The translations under genes were made by a program, and so were the position numbers. Shown one piece after another: positions 6,418 through 12,792 of a DNA stretch of 23,129 nucleotides. The notes beneath the pieces were generated by a model, which searched no databases, had not been told where the DNA came from, and saw only the letters and a list, made by a program, of their open reading frames with translations. Origin of the DNA: DASYML01 sp036399835 (GTDB taxonomy: Bacteria; Acidobacteriota; Blastocatellia; Pyrinomonadales; Pyrinomonadaceae); the NCBI GenBank assembly GCA_036399835.1, contig DASWMI010000064.1, positions 1-23,129 of the forward strand, read 5' to 3'. Each line of letters starts with the position of its first letter. Position 1 is the first letter of the stretch.

Positions 6418-7388
6418 TTGAGATGGTGGCGCAATCGGAAGCGATGCGCGAGGTCTTGCGAATGGCCGAGCGCGTCGCCGTGACGGATGCTAACGTCCTC
6501 GTGACGGGAGAATCCGGCGCAGGCAAAGACGCGCTCTCGCTCTTTATACACGCCCGCTCGCCGCGCGCCGCGCAAAGCTTCGTCAAGATTGATTGCGCCG
6601 CGCTGCCGGGCGATCTGCTCGAAGCAGAGTTGTTCGGTTACGAGCGCGGGGCCTTTACGGGCGCGACCGAGGCCAGACCCGGAAGGCTCGAAGCTGCGCA
6701 CAGGGGAACGCTGGTCCTGGACGAGATCGCGCATTTTTCCGTGGACGCGCAGGCCAAGCTGTTGCGCGTCATAGAGCGCAGAGAGTTCGAGCGGCTCGGC
6801 GGGAGGCGCACGATTAAAGTCAACGCGCGGCTTATCGCGCTGACCAACGTTGACCTTGATGATGCCGTGCGTCGCAGGGCATTCCGCGAAGACCTCTTCT
6901 ATCGCCTCAACGTTGTGCGGCTGCATGTGCCGCCCTTGCGCGAAAGACGCGAAGATATACGCAGGCTTGCGCGCACGCTCTTGCAAGCTGCGGCGGCCAA
7001 GCACGGGCGAAGCTTGAAGGAGTTTGCGCCTGCGGCCATCAGCCTGCTTGAAGCTTACGAGTTTCCGGGCAATGTGCGCGAGCTGGCGAATATTATAGAG
7101 CGTGCAGTGATCGTTGCTAGTGGCGCGCGTATTGAAGAGACGGATTTGCCGGAGACTGTGCGCGCGGCAGCCGTGGCTCTGGAGAGAGGGCGGCGCAGGC
7201 GAACGCTCGCAGAGCTGGAGGCCGATTACATCGTCGAGACGCTCAAGGCTGCGCGCGGCAACAAGTCCGAAGCCGCACGCCTGCTCGGCATCAGCCGCAA
7301 GAATCTCTACGAAAAGCTCGCACGCTACGAAGCGGAGGCCGGAGTGCGGAGGTCGGAGGCGGGTAAAAAAACTGATGTTGACCTCTAA
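6414..7388 (+). CDS. Sigma54-dependent AAA+ activator without receiver domain
   Basis: The protein begins almost directly with the AAA+ domain of enhancer-binding proteins, which use ATP to open sigma54-RNA polymerase promoters. Walker A is GESGAGKD (32-39), the sigma54-contacting loop GAFTGA is intact (79-84), Walker B is GTLVLDEI (98-105), the arginine-finger region REDLFYRLNV is at 158-167, and FPGNVREL follows. A Fis-type helix-turn-helix (NKSEAARLLGISRKNLYEKL) is near the C-terminus. There is no receiver, GAF or PAS domain, so its layout is like PspF. It starts with GTG overlapping the rsfS stop by 4 nt. The last ~17 residues are encoded by a palindromic spacer element and probably are not part of the fold. 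It sits between rsfS and rlmH, which are often adjacent in other bacteria. Target genes are unknown; rpoN itself is not in this window. Confidence 0.9.
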   Translation: MIEMVAQSEAMREVLRMAERVAVTDANVLVTGESGAGKDALSLFIHARSPRAAQSFVKIDCAALPGDLLEAELFGYERGAFTGATEARPGRLEAAHRGTLVLDEIAHFSVDAQAKLLRVIERREFERLGGRRTIKVNARLIALTNVDLDDAVRRRAFREDLFYRLNVVRLHVPPLRERREDIRRLARTLLQAAAAKHGRSLKEFAPAAISLLEAYEFPGNVRELANIIERAVIVASGARIEETDLPETVRAAAVALERGRRRRTLAELEADYIVETLKAARGNKSEAARLLGISRKNLYEKLARYEAEAGVRRSEAGKKTDVDL

Positions 7389-7400
7389 AGCTCCAGCCTC
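7335..7400. repeat. Palindrome spanning the activator 3' end and rlmH leader
   Basis: GAGGCCGGAG (7335-7344) pairs with CTCCAGCCTC (7391-7400) at 9 of 10 positions, and GAGGTC (7349-7354) with GACCTC (7380-7385) at 6 of 6. Small internal loops separate the two blocks, and the terminal loop is 25 nt. An overlapping 7-bp pair CTGATGT/ACATCAG lies at 7372-7378/7402-7408. The words GGAGGCCGGAG and GGAGGTCGGAGG are reiterated. The left half is translated as the C-terminus of the upstream activator, whose stop lies inside the element. The right arm ends 14 nt before the rlmH ATG, with no visible Shine-Dalgarno. Confidence 0.6.
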
Positions 7401-7414
7401 TCACATCAGCCTTT

Positions 7415-7876
7415 ATGCGTTTGCGTCTGATCTGGGTCGGGAAGACTAGAAACGAGCACCTGCGCGCGCTGGTCGAAGAATATTTGAAGAGACTCTCGCG
7501 TTTCGGGCGTTACGAAATTATGGAGCTGCGCGAGAGCACGGCGCGCGAGGCGCGCGAGGGCATCGCGGAAGAGGGTAAGCGCATCTTAAACTCCCTGCAT
7601 CAGGACAGCTTTGCGGTCTTGCTGGATGTGCAGGGACGCCAGTACAGCTCGGAGGAGCTGGCGGGTCAGATAGAGCGCTGGCAGGTCGAGGGCAAAAAGG
7701 AAGTGGCCTTTATCATCGGCGGGCACAATGGAGTTTCGGCGGAGGTCGTGAAGCGCGCCAATCTGCGCTGGTCCATGTCGAGCCTGACGCTCACGCATGA
7801 GATGGCACGCGTCCTGCTCGTCGAACAAATTTATAGGGCCTACACGATCATACACGGTTTGCCATATCAGAAATGA
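7415..7876 (+). CDS. rlmH: 23S rRNA pseudouridine-1915 N3-methyltransferase
   Basis: RlmH is a small SPOUT-fold methyltransferase that methylates pseudouridine 1915 in helix 69 of 23S rRNA on assembled 70S ribosomes. The start MRLRLIWVGKTRNEHL, the SAM-binding FIIGGHNG and the C-terminal knot region LTLTHEMARVLLVEQIYRAYTI followed by HGLPYQK fit the family. Its 153 residues match the usual ~155. The usual IGGPEG is IGGHNG here and the terminal GxPYH is LPYQ, both mild departures. Functionally it fits the ribosome-maturation neighbours obgE and rsfS. The start is preceded by the palindrome described at 7335-7400 rather than by a clear ribosome binding site. Confidence 0.94.
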   Translation: MRLRLIWVGKTRNEHLRALVEEYLKRLSRFGRYEIMELRESTAREAREGIAEEGKRILNSLHQDSFAVLLDVQGRQYSSEELAGQIERWQVEGKKEVAFIIGGHNGVSAEVVKRANLRWSMSSLTLTHEMARVLLVEQIYRAYTIIHGLPYQK

Positions 7877-7898
7877 GGAACTCTGTACGCGTGAGCGA

Positions 7899-7962
7899 CG
7901 AATAGGAAATTGGTCCGCTCTGGATTTCGCGTTCGGCGTTCCGACTTGATCGTTATTATCAA
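7899..7962. promoter_or_regulatory. Hairpin and possible promoter before the dksA-like gene
   Basis: CGAATAGGAAAT (7899-7910) faces ATTTCGCGTTCG (7924-7935) with 9 of 12 pairs around a symmetric internal loop, and the words CGTTCGG/CGTTCCG are reiterated. A second inverted repeat TTGAT/ATCAA (7946-7950/7958-7962) encloses a -10-like TATTAT (7954-7959). No good -35 box is visible at 17-18 bp. If TATTAT is used, the leader is only about 8 nt. Confidence 0.4.
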
Positions 7963-7973
7963 CAGGGGGAGCA

Positions 7974-8342
7974 ATGGATAAGAGAAGAGTCAAAGTTTTT
8001 AGGGACAGGCTGCTGGACCGCCGCGAATCGCTGGTCGGGCAGGTCATGGAGGCCGAGATGCACAGCCGCGAGCGCGACTCGGAGGCGACGCAAGACCCCG
8101 CGGACATGGCCGCCAATGCTTATAACAAAGAGCTGCTGGTCTCCATGAATGCTAATGACCGGCAGTTGCTCCAACTGATAGACGAGGCTTTGGAGCGTAT
8201 AGAGGACGGCGCATTCGGCCTCTGCGTGCATTGCGGCGAGCCTGTCCAGGATAAACGGCTGGAAGCCATTCCCTGGGCGCGTCATTGCCTGCGCTGCCAG
8301 GATTTACAGGAACGCGGTCTGTTGACCGAAGAAGAAGAATAG
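7974..8342 (+). CDS. DksA/TraR-type zinc-finger protein
   Basis: Members of this family enter the RNA polymerase secondary channel and modulate initiation, often with ppGpp. The N-terminal half is helical and carries an acidic DPAD motif at 41-44, in the position of the DksA coiled-coil tip (DxxDxA). The C-terminus has a four-cysteine zinc finger with C84, C87, C105 and C108 in a CVHCG...CLRC arrangement. At 122 residues it is shorter than E. coli DksA (151) and closer to the short family members. A very strong GGGGGAG ribosome binding site precedes the ATG and a perfect terminator follows, so it is probably a single-gene unit. Whether it is a true DksA or a relative cannot be settled here. 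Confidence 0.88.
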   Translation: MDKRRVKVFRDRLLDRRESLVGQVMEAEMHSRERDSEATQDPADMAANAYNKELLVSMNANDRQLLQLIDEALERIEDGAFGLCVHCGEPVQDKRLEAIPWARHCLRCQDLQERGLLTEEEE

Positions 8343-8372
8343 GCTCGCGCGCCCGCGTCATGAGATAATGAG

Positions 8373-8413
8373 CGGCCTCAAGGCTTGAACCGTTCAAGCC
8401 TTGAGGCCGTTTT
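8373..8413 (+). terminator. Strong intrinsic terminator after the dksA-like gene
   Basis: CGGCCTCAAGGCTTGAA (8373-8389) and its exact inverse TTCAAGCCTTGAGGCCG (8393-8409) form a perfect 17-bp stem with loop CCG, followed by TTTT (8410-8413). This is the strongest hairpin in the window. Confidence 0.92.
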
Positions 8414-8463
8414 GCTATCTATAGTTTTATCCCCGGCAAATTCGTCCGCCTTCAGCGCCCTTG

Positions 8464-9222
8464 ATGCCGCTCGCCATGCCGCTCAAAAACGCCGCCAACT
8501 CGCTTTATGATGCCGCGCTCGCGCTTCTCTATCCGCAGCCGTGCGCTATCTGCTCCGCGAGCGTGGAGTCCAACGCGGATGGCGTGGCGTGCGCCGCGTG
8601 CTGGCAAAAGACGCGCCTCTTTTCCGGCGCGGAGACTGTCTGCTGGAAGTGCGGCGCACCGGCGGGCGGGAGTGTGCCGGAAGATAAACGCGAAGGCGTG
8701 CGCTGCGGGCGATGCGAGACGGAAGAGTTTACGGCGGCGCGCGCTTGCGGCGTCTACGAAGGCGCTCTGCGCGCCAGCATCCTCGCCTTGAAACGAGAGC
8801 CGCATGTCGCCGCGCGGCTGGTCCAACTGATGCTTGAGGCTCTTGGCCGCGCGCCGCTCGAACACGTCACAAGCATCCTGCCCGTCCCGCTTCATCCGGA
8901 GCGCGAACGCGAGCGTGGTTTCAACCAGGCGGCCTTGCTCGGACGCGCTCTCGCCGCACGCTCCGGCCTTAGGCTCGACGAATGGAGTCTGCGCCGCAGC
9001 CTTCAGACGGAGCGCCATCGCACAGGGATGGATGCGCGCGCACGCCGCGAGAGCGTCGCGCAAGCTTTTGTGGTCCAGCGCCCGCGCCTCATACAAGGCC
9101 AGAGCATCCTGCTCGTGGACGATGTTTTTACGACCGGAGCGACCGTTTCATCATGCGCTGCCGCCCTCAAGCTGGCCGGAGCTTTAGAGGTGCTGGTGCT
9201 GACGCTCGCCAGGCCAATTTAG
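8464..9222 (+). CDS. ComF-family phosphoribosyltransferase-like protein
   Basis: The N-terminal part has four cysteine pairs (27/30, 43/46, 60/63, 81/84), the zinc-ribbon region of ComF/GntX proteins. The C-terminal part is a type I phosphoribosyltransferase fold with LPVPLHPERERERGFNQA and the PRPP-binding loop LLVDDVFTTGATV near residue 220. ComF is needed for DNA uptake in naturally competent bacteria, but many homologues have no tested role. I saw no other competence gene in the window. The length, 252 residues, is typical. ATG 8464 is preferred to the TTG just before it; ATG 8476 is also possible and no ribosome binding site decides. It directly follows the terminator of the preceding gene. 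Confidence 0.88.
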   Translation: MPLAMPLKNAANSLYDAALALLYPQPCAICSASVESNADGVACAACWQKTRLFSGAETVCWKCGAPAGGSVPEDKREGVRCGRCETEEFTAARACGVYEGALRASILALKREPHVAARLVQLMLEALGRAPLEHVTSILPVPLHPERERERGFNQAALLGRALAARSGLRLDEWSLRRSLQTERHRTGMDARARRESVAQAFVVQRPRLIQGQSILLVDDVFTTGATVSSCAAALKLAGALEVLVLTLARPI

Positions 9223-9229
9223 ATGTAGA

Positions 9230-9292
9230 ATGCCGCGAGGCCGCGTGTCCGAGATGAAAACTGGCATCTGGCATACGGCATCCGACACCTGT
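9230..9292. repeat. GGCAT-reiterated spacer before the iminopeptidase gene
   Basis: GGCAT occurs at 9263, 9270 and 9277, and ATGCCG (9230-9235) is the exact inverse of CGGCAT (9276-9281). The stretch reaches to about 12 nt before the ATG at 9304, with no evident Shine-Dalgarno. It looks like a degraded example of the word-reiterated palindromic spacers. Confidence 0.4.
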
Positions 9293-9303
9293 ATGATGTC
9301 CGC

Positions 9304-10275
9304 ATGAAGACCTTATATCCACCCATAGAGCCTTTCGAGACAGGCATGCTAACGGTCTCGCCCGTGCACACGCTCTACTACGAGCAGTGCGGCAATCCCG
9401 CGGGGCAGCCTGTCGTTTTCCTACACGGCGGTCCGGGCGGCGGAATCGTCCCTGACTATCGCCGCTACTTCGACCCTGCGGCCTATCGCATAGTCCTCTT
9501 CGACCAGCGCGGCTCGGGCCGCAGCACGCCGCACGCCAACCTCGAAGAGAATACGACCTGGCATCTGGTCGCGGATATAGAGAGCTTGCGCGAGCATCTG
9601 GGCATTGAAAGCTGGATGGTCTTTGGCGGCTCCTGGGGTAGCACGCTCGCGCTGGCCTACGCGCAGACGCATCCCGCGCGCACGCGCTCGCTGGTCCTGC
9701 GCGGGATTTTCCTGTGCCGGCAGAAGGAGATTAGCTGGTTTTACCAGGAGGGCGCGAGCGCCATCTTTCCGGATGTGTGGGAGGAGTATCTGCGGCCCAT
9801 CCCGCCTGAAGAGCGCGGCGATATGGTCAGCGCATATCACCGCCGACTGACGAGCGAAGATGAAGGGGTGCGGATAGAGGCTGCGCGCGCCTGGTCCATC
9901 TGGGAGGCCAGCACTTCAAAGCTCTTCCCGGACGAGGACTTGATCGAACACTTCGGCGACCCGCAGTTCGCCATCGCCTTCGCGCGTATCGAATGCCACT
10001 ACTTCATGCACCATGCCTTTTTCGAGACTGACAACTTTCTGATTGAGAATGTCGGAAAGATTCGACACATCCCGTCGGTCATCGTGCAGGGACGCTATGA
10101 TGTTGTCTGCCCCATGATGAGCGCCTGGGAGCTGCATCGCGCCTGGCCCGAAGCCGAGTTGAAAGTCATCGCGGACGCGGGGCATTCGGCAACCGAGCCG
10201 GGCACGATTGGCGCGCTCGTGGAGGCGACAGACCGCTTTCGAGAAGGGCTGTCAAGCATCGCTCCGCCCGGTTGA
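9304..10275 (+). CDS. pip: Proline iminopeptidase (alpha/beta hydrolase, S33)
   Basis: This family removes N-terminal proline from peptides. The oxyanion segment HGGPGGG is at 41-47, DQRGSGRS at 67-74, and the nucleophile elbow GGSWGS at 108-113, with Ser110 as nucleophile. The acid is Asp266 in GRYDVVCP and the base His294 in DAGHSATEPG. The 323 residues and the motif order match bacterial proline iminopeptidases of about 310-320 residues. There is no signal peptide, so it is cytoplasmic. It is unlinked by function to its neighbours. Confidence 0.94.
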   Translation: MKTLYPPIEPFETGMLTVSPVHTLYYEQCGNPAGQPVVFLHGGPGGGIVPDYRRYFDPAAYRIVLFDQRGSGRSTPHANLEENTTWHLVADIESLREHLGIESWMVFGGSWGSTLALAYAQTHPARTRSLVLRGIFLCRQKEISWFYQEGASAIFPDVWEEYLRPIPPEERGDMVSAYHRRLTSEDEGVRIEAARAWSIWEASTSKLFPDEDLIEHFGDPQFAIAFARIECHYFMHHAFFETDNFLIENVGKIRHIPSVIVQGRYDVVCPMMSAWELHRAWPEAELKVIADAGHSATEPGTIGALVEATDRFREGLSSIAPPG

Positions 10276-10277
10276 TG

Positions 10278-10301
10278 AGGCTTACGCGAGAGAGCCTTTC
10301 T
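10278..10301 (+). terminator. Weak terminator-like hairpin after pip
   Basis: AGGCT/AGCCT (10278-10282/10293-10297) with a 10-nt loop is followed by TTTCT. The stem is short and the U-run poor, so termination would be inefficient at best. Confidence 0.25.
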
Positions 10302-10332
10302 GCATCCAAAGATGGTCCGGCCTGAAACCTTT

Positions 10333-10362
10333 TTGACACTGGCCGTCACGCTTCGTTATTAT
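10333..10362 (+). promoter_or_regulatory. Near-consensus sigma70 promoter for the HNH gene
   Basis: A perfect -35 box TTGACA (10333-10338) and -10 box TATTAT (10357-10362) are separated by 18 bp. The ATG is at 10374, so a start 7 nt after the -10 leaves a leader of about 5 nt. The GAGGG at 10365-10369 would then be mostly untranscribed and translation would be nearly leaderless. Confidence 0.65.
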
Positions 10363-10373
10363 CTGAGGGCAAT

Positions 10374-10901
10374 ATGAATGGACGCGTCCTAGTCCTGAAC
10401 GCATCTTTCGAGCCGATCAATGTGTGCACCGAGCGGCGCGCGATTGTGATGATTTTCAAAGGTGTAGCCCGCGTCGAAGAGCATAACGGTCACATGGTTC
10501 ATTCGGCTAAGCTCTCGATACATGCTCCTTCGGTCATACGCCTTGTCGAATACATACACATTCCCTTTGAGCGCCGCTCGCTCTCGCGCAAGAACATACT
10601 GCTGCGTGACCATTCGGCCTGCCAGTATTGCGGCAGGCAGTATCCACCATCGGAACTGACGCTGGACCACGTGCACCCGCGTTCGCGCGGAGGCGACTCG
10701 ACGTGGGATAATCTGGTGGCGTGCTGCAAGCGTTGCAATCATCGCAAAGGCAACCGGACACCGGAAGAGGCCGGGATGCATCTCTCGCGTCGCCCGCGCG
10801 GATTCTCGCTCCATGTCAATCGCCAGATTATGCGATACCTGGGCCGCGCAGACATGACCTGGCGCAAGTATCTCTTTTACGAATCGAACGCGGAAGAATA
10901 G
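10374..10901 (+). CDS. HNH endonuclease family protein
   Basis: The 175-residue protein has an HNH fold in its C-terminal half. C83 and C86 (CQYCGRQ) and C118 and C121 (ACCKRCNHRKG) can bind structural zinc. LTLDHVHPRSRGG (95-107) provides the first His (99), and N113 and N122 complete the HNH triad. The N-terminal half (VLNASFEPINVCTERRAIVMI) is the usual companion region of this widespread chromosomal group. The true substrate and role of this group are not known to me. It is a single-gene unit with its own promoter and is not part of a visible restriction or phage locus. Confidence 0.87.
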   Translation: MNGRVLVLNASFEPINVCTERRAIVMIFKGVARVEEHNGHMVHSAKLSIHAPSVIRLVEYIHIPFERRSLSRKNILLRDHSACQYCGRQYPPSELTLDHVHPRSRGGDSTWDNLVACCKRCNHRKGNRTPEEAGMHLSRRPRGFSLHVNRQIMRYLGRADMTWRKYLFYESNAEE

Positions 10902-10959
10902 CTCATCAAGCCCTCTTTGTTCTTCGGGTGGAATCAGTCGGCGGAGGAAATTAAGAGTC

Positions 10960-11271
10960 ATGAATCAAATAATCTTATTAGGCTTTATGCCGCAAGGGAC
11001 CGAATGGCTGCTCATCCTGCTGGTTATCCTGCTGATTTTCGGAGGGACCAAGCTGCCGCAACTGGCGAAAGCCCTGGGCCAGAGCAAGCGCGCTTTCAAG
11101 GAAGGCCAGAGAGAGGCCGAAGAGGAAGAAAGGCTCGAAGAGTTGCAGCGTCAGGAATCAAATAAAAATCTCTCTTCGCTAAGCGACGAAGAGTTGGTTG
11201 CCGAAGCACGCCGCCGCGAAGGTCTGCGCTCGGCCAACACACGGACGGAAGAAGACAAGCTCCTCAAGTAA
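10960..11271 (+). CDS. tatA: Sec-independent translocase subunit TatA/E type
   Basis: TatA forms the membrane-spanning part of the twin-arginine pathway, which exports folded proteins. A single hydrophobic helix (about 14-28) is followed by the hinge FGGTKLPQLAKALGQSKRAF (27-46), an amphipathic helix and a charged, Glu/Arg-rich tail. The 103 residues fit TatA better than the longer TatB. The ribosome binding site GGAGG lies upstream. ATG 10960 and ATG 10987 are both possible starts; the second would give a more compact N-terminus. tatC is not in the window. Confidence 0.92.
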   Translation: MNQIILLGFMPQGTEWLLILLVILLIFGGTKLPQLAKALGQSKRAFKEGQREAEEEERLEELQRQESNKNLSSLSDEELVAEARRREGLRSANTRTEEDKLLK

Positions 11272-11290
11272 ATCTCCAGCAAAAAATAGG

Positions 11291-11340
11291 AAGGCAAAAG
11301 TGAAGACCGAAAGGCCGCGCCCTTTCTTCACTTTTGCCTT
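11291..11340. terminator. Bidirectional terminator between tatA and the methyltransferase
   Basis: A perfect 15-bp inverted repeat AAGGCAAAAGTGAAG (11291-11305) / CTTCACTTTTGCCTT (11326-11340) lies between convergent genes. On the minus strand the stem is followed within four bases by TTTTTT, a good terminator. On the plus strand the U-run is part of the stem and weaker. Confidence 0.7.
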
Positions 11341-11342
11341 TC

Positions 11343-11538
11343 GCTTTAGAAGTATGCTACCCGCGCACAGGCACGCACCTGTAGACAATGATTCCAATCC
11401 GAGATGCTTTTATGGTTTGCCATTACGCATCTCAAGGACAACATCAATCAAGGTATTCAATTTTGATCCGTCTGCCCCTGTGCTTCTGCGAGCCTGGATA
11501 GCGACTCTTCTGTCCTTGCTTGTGCATTAGTTGCAAGC
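11343..11538. other. Non-coding gap between convergent genes
   Basis: No gene, tRNA or convincing repeat is visible here. It is the region downstream of both tatA and the minus-strand methyltransferase. Confidence 0.5.
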
Positions 11539-12360
11539 TTACTCTGCCTTTCGTCCGACCACCAGCGTCGCCTTGACCGAGAGGGTAAAGTTCATCTCGT
11601 GACGCTCTTCGTCAATCAGGCTGCCGATCTCCTGTGAGACGCGTGCACGCACGTCTCCATCGGGGAGGGATTCGAGCCAGCCTTTGAGCAGAAAATCCGT
11701 TATCAATGGCGAGTTCAAAAACTCTTCGCCCGACTCGTACTCGAACTCTTCGATGCTGGTCCAGGATGTAATACCTGCGACTCCCTCACGCTCGACCAGC
11801 CTTTCTATTTCAGAGACGGTGGGCAGGCTCTTAATCAACGATTCGACATTCGCCGCATGCTCTTCAAGATCGGCACGGCGCAGAGCTTCCCAGTAGATGG
11901 AAAAGAATTCACCGAAGCTCGAAGAGGTCGGCAGGCTCAGAGCAAGCGTGCCGCCAGGCGCTGCGACGCGGACCATCTCCGCGACAATCTCCGGCAGACG
12001 CTCAGGCGAGATAAGAGTCGCGTCGCCGACCACCAGGTCGAACTCGTCATCTTCAAAGCTCAGCGCCTCAAGCTGGTTGCGACGAAATTCAGGCTCTATC
12101 CTCATCACCATGGCTTTGGCGCGTGCCAGCTCAAGCCGCTCTTCGCTCTCATCGACACAGACTAGATTGAGATCATCGCCCGCGCGCTCTCCGAGCGACA
12201 TCGCATGAACGCCCGTGCCCGAACCGACATAGAGCGCGCGTCCCTTCTTGGGCAGCTTGACATGCTCGTCCACCAGGACAGCGAACCTCTCGCCCCAGTC
12301 GGTTGCCACATATAACTCATGAAGAAAAGCCAGCTCTTTATCTGATTTGTTCGCGCTCAA
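11539..12360 (-). CDS. Class I SAM-dependent methyltransferase-like protein
   Basis: The Rossmann-fold SAM site is visible as ALYVGSGTGVHAM (42-54), an acidic residue at the end of strand 2 (CVDESEERLELARAKA, D70), and VVGDATLISPERLPEI, where the catalytic-region motif would lie. The region AAPGGTLALSLP matches the later conserved strand. The C-terminal 120 residues (acidic, helical) resemble no family I can name. Substrate unknown. It lies 28 bp downstream of the cupin gene on the same strand, so rarA, cupin and this gene may be co-transcribed. Length 273. Confidence 0.8.
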   Translation of the reverse strand: MSANKSDKELAFLHELYVATDWGERFAVLVDEHVKLPKKGRALYVGSGTGVHAMSLGERAGDDLNLVCVDESEERLELARAKAMVMRIEPEFRRNQLEALSFEDDEFDLVVGDATLISPERLPEIVAEMVRVAAPGGTLALSLPTSSSFGEFFSIYWEALRRADLEEHAANVESLIKSLPTVSEIERLVEREGVAGITSWTSIEEFEYESGEEFLNSPLITDFLLKGWLESLPDGDVRARVSQEIGSLIDEERHEMNFTLSVKATLVVGRKAE

Positions 12361-12388
12361 CTGTTAATCTCCCTGGACCAAGATCAAG

Positions 12389-12745
12389 TTATTTAGAATA
12401 ATGCTCTGCCCCTAGAAAGTGTATAGAGACATACGGCTCGTCGCCGATCACCCAACTATCATGGGCTACCGGAGGAACGTAAAAGAGACTGCCGGATGTG
12501 AGTTCTATATTGGTCCCGTCGTTCATGGCGACCATCGCACGACCCGCAACGACCAGCCCGACATGCTCTACCTCGCAGAGCGGCGTGCCCGCCAGCGGGC
12601 TGACATGCTCGGACCACTTCCATCCGGGCTGATATGTGGCCCTCCCGATAGTCAGACCGCCAACGATGACAATCTCAAACTTGCCCTTCTCAAAGACACG
12701 CGTCTCGTCAGGGTCTTCAAACCGCTTCAGTATAACTTCGAGCAT
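12389..12745 (-). CDS. Small cupin-domain protein
   Basis: A single conserved beta-barrel of the cupin type: GRATYQPGWKWSEHV, then a CEVEHVGLVVAGRAMVAM region and GSLFYVPPVAHDSWVIGDEP. His residues in WSEHV, VEHVG and VAHDSW could bind a metal. The 118-residue length fits single-domain cupins. The function of this group is not known; small cupins of this type often bind small ligands or act as isomerases or sensors. It is between rarA (47 bp upstream) and the methyltransferase (28 bp downstream). Confidence 0.83.
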   Translation of the reverse strand: MLEVILKRFEDPDETRVFEKGKFEIVIVGGLTIGRATYQPGWKWSEHVSPLAGTPLCEVEHVGLVVAGRAMVAMNDGTNIELTSGSLFYVPPVAHDSWVIGDEPYVSIHFLGAEHYSK

Positions 12746-12792
12746 TGGTCTCCCTCTTTAAAAGCTCCGTCGTGATCGAGATGCCCGCGAGC

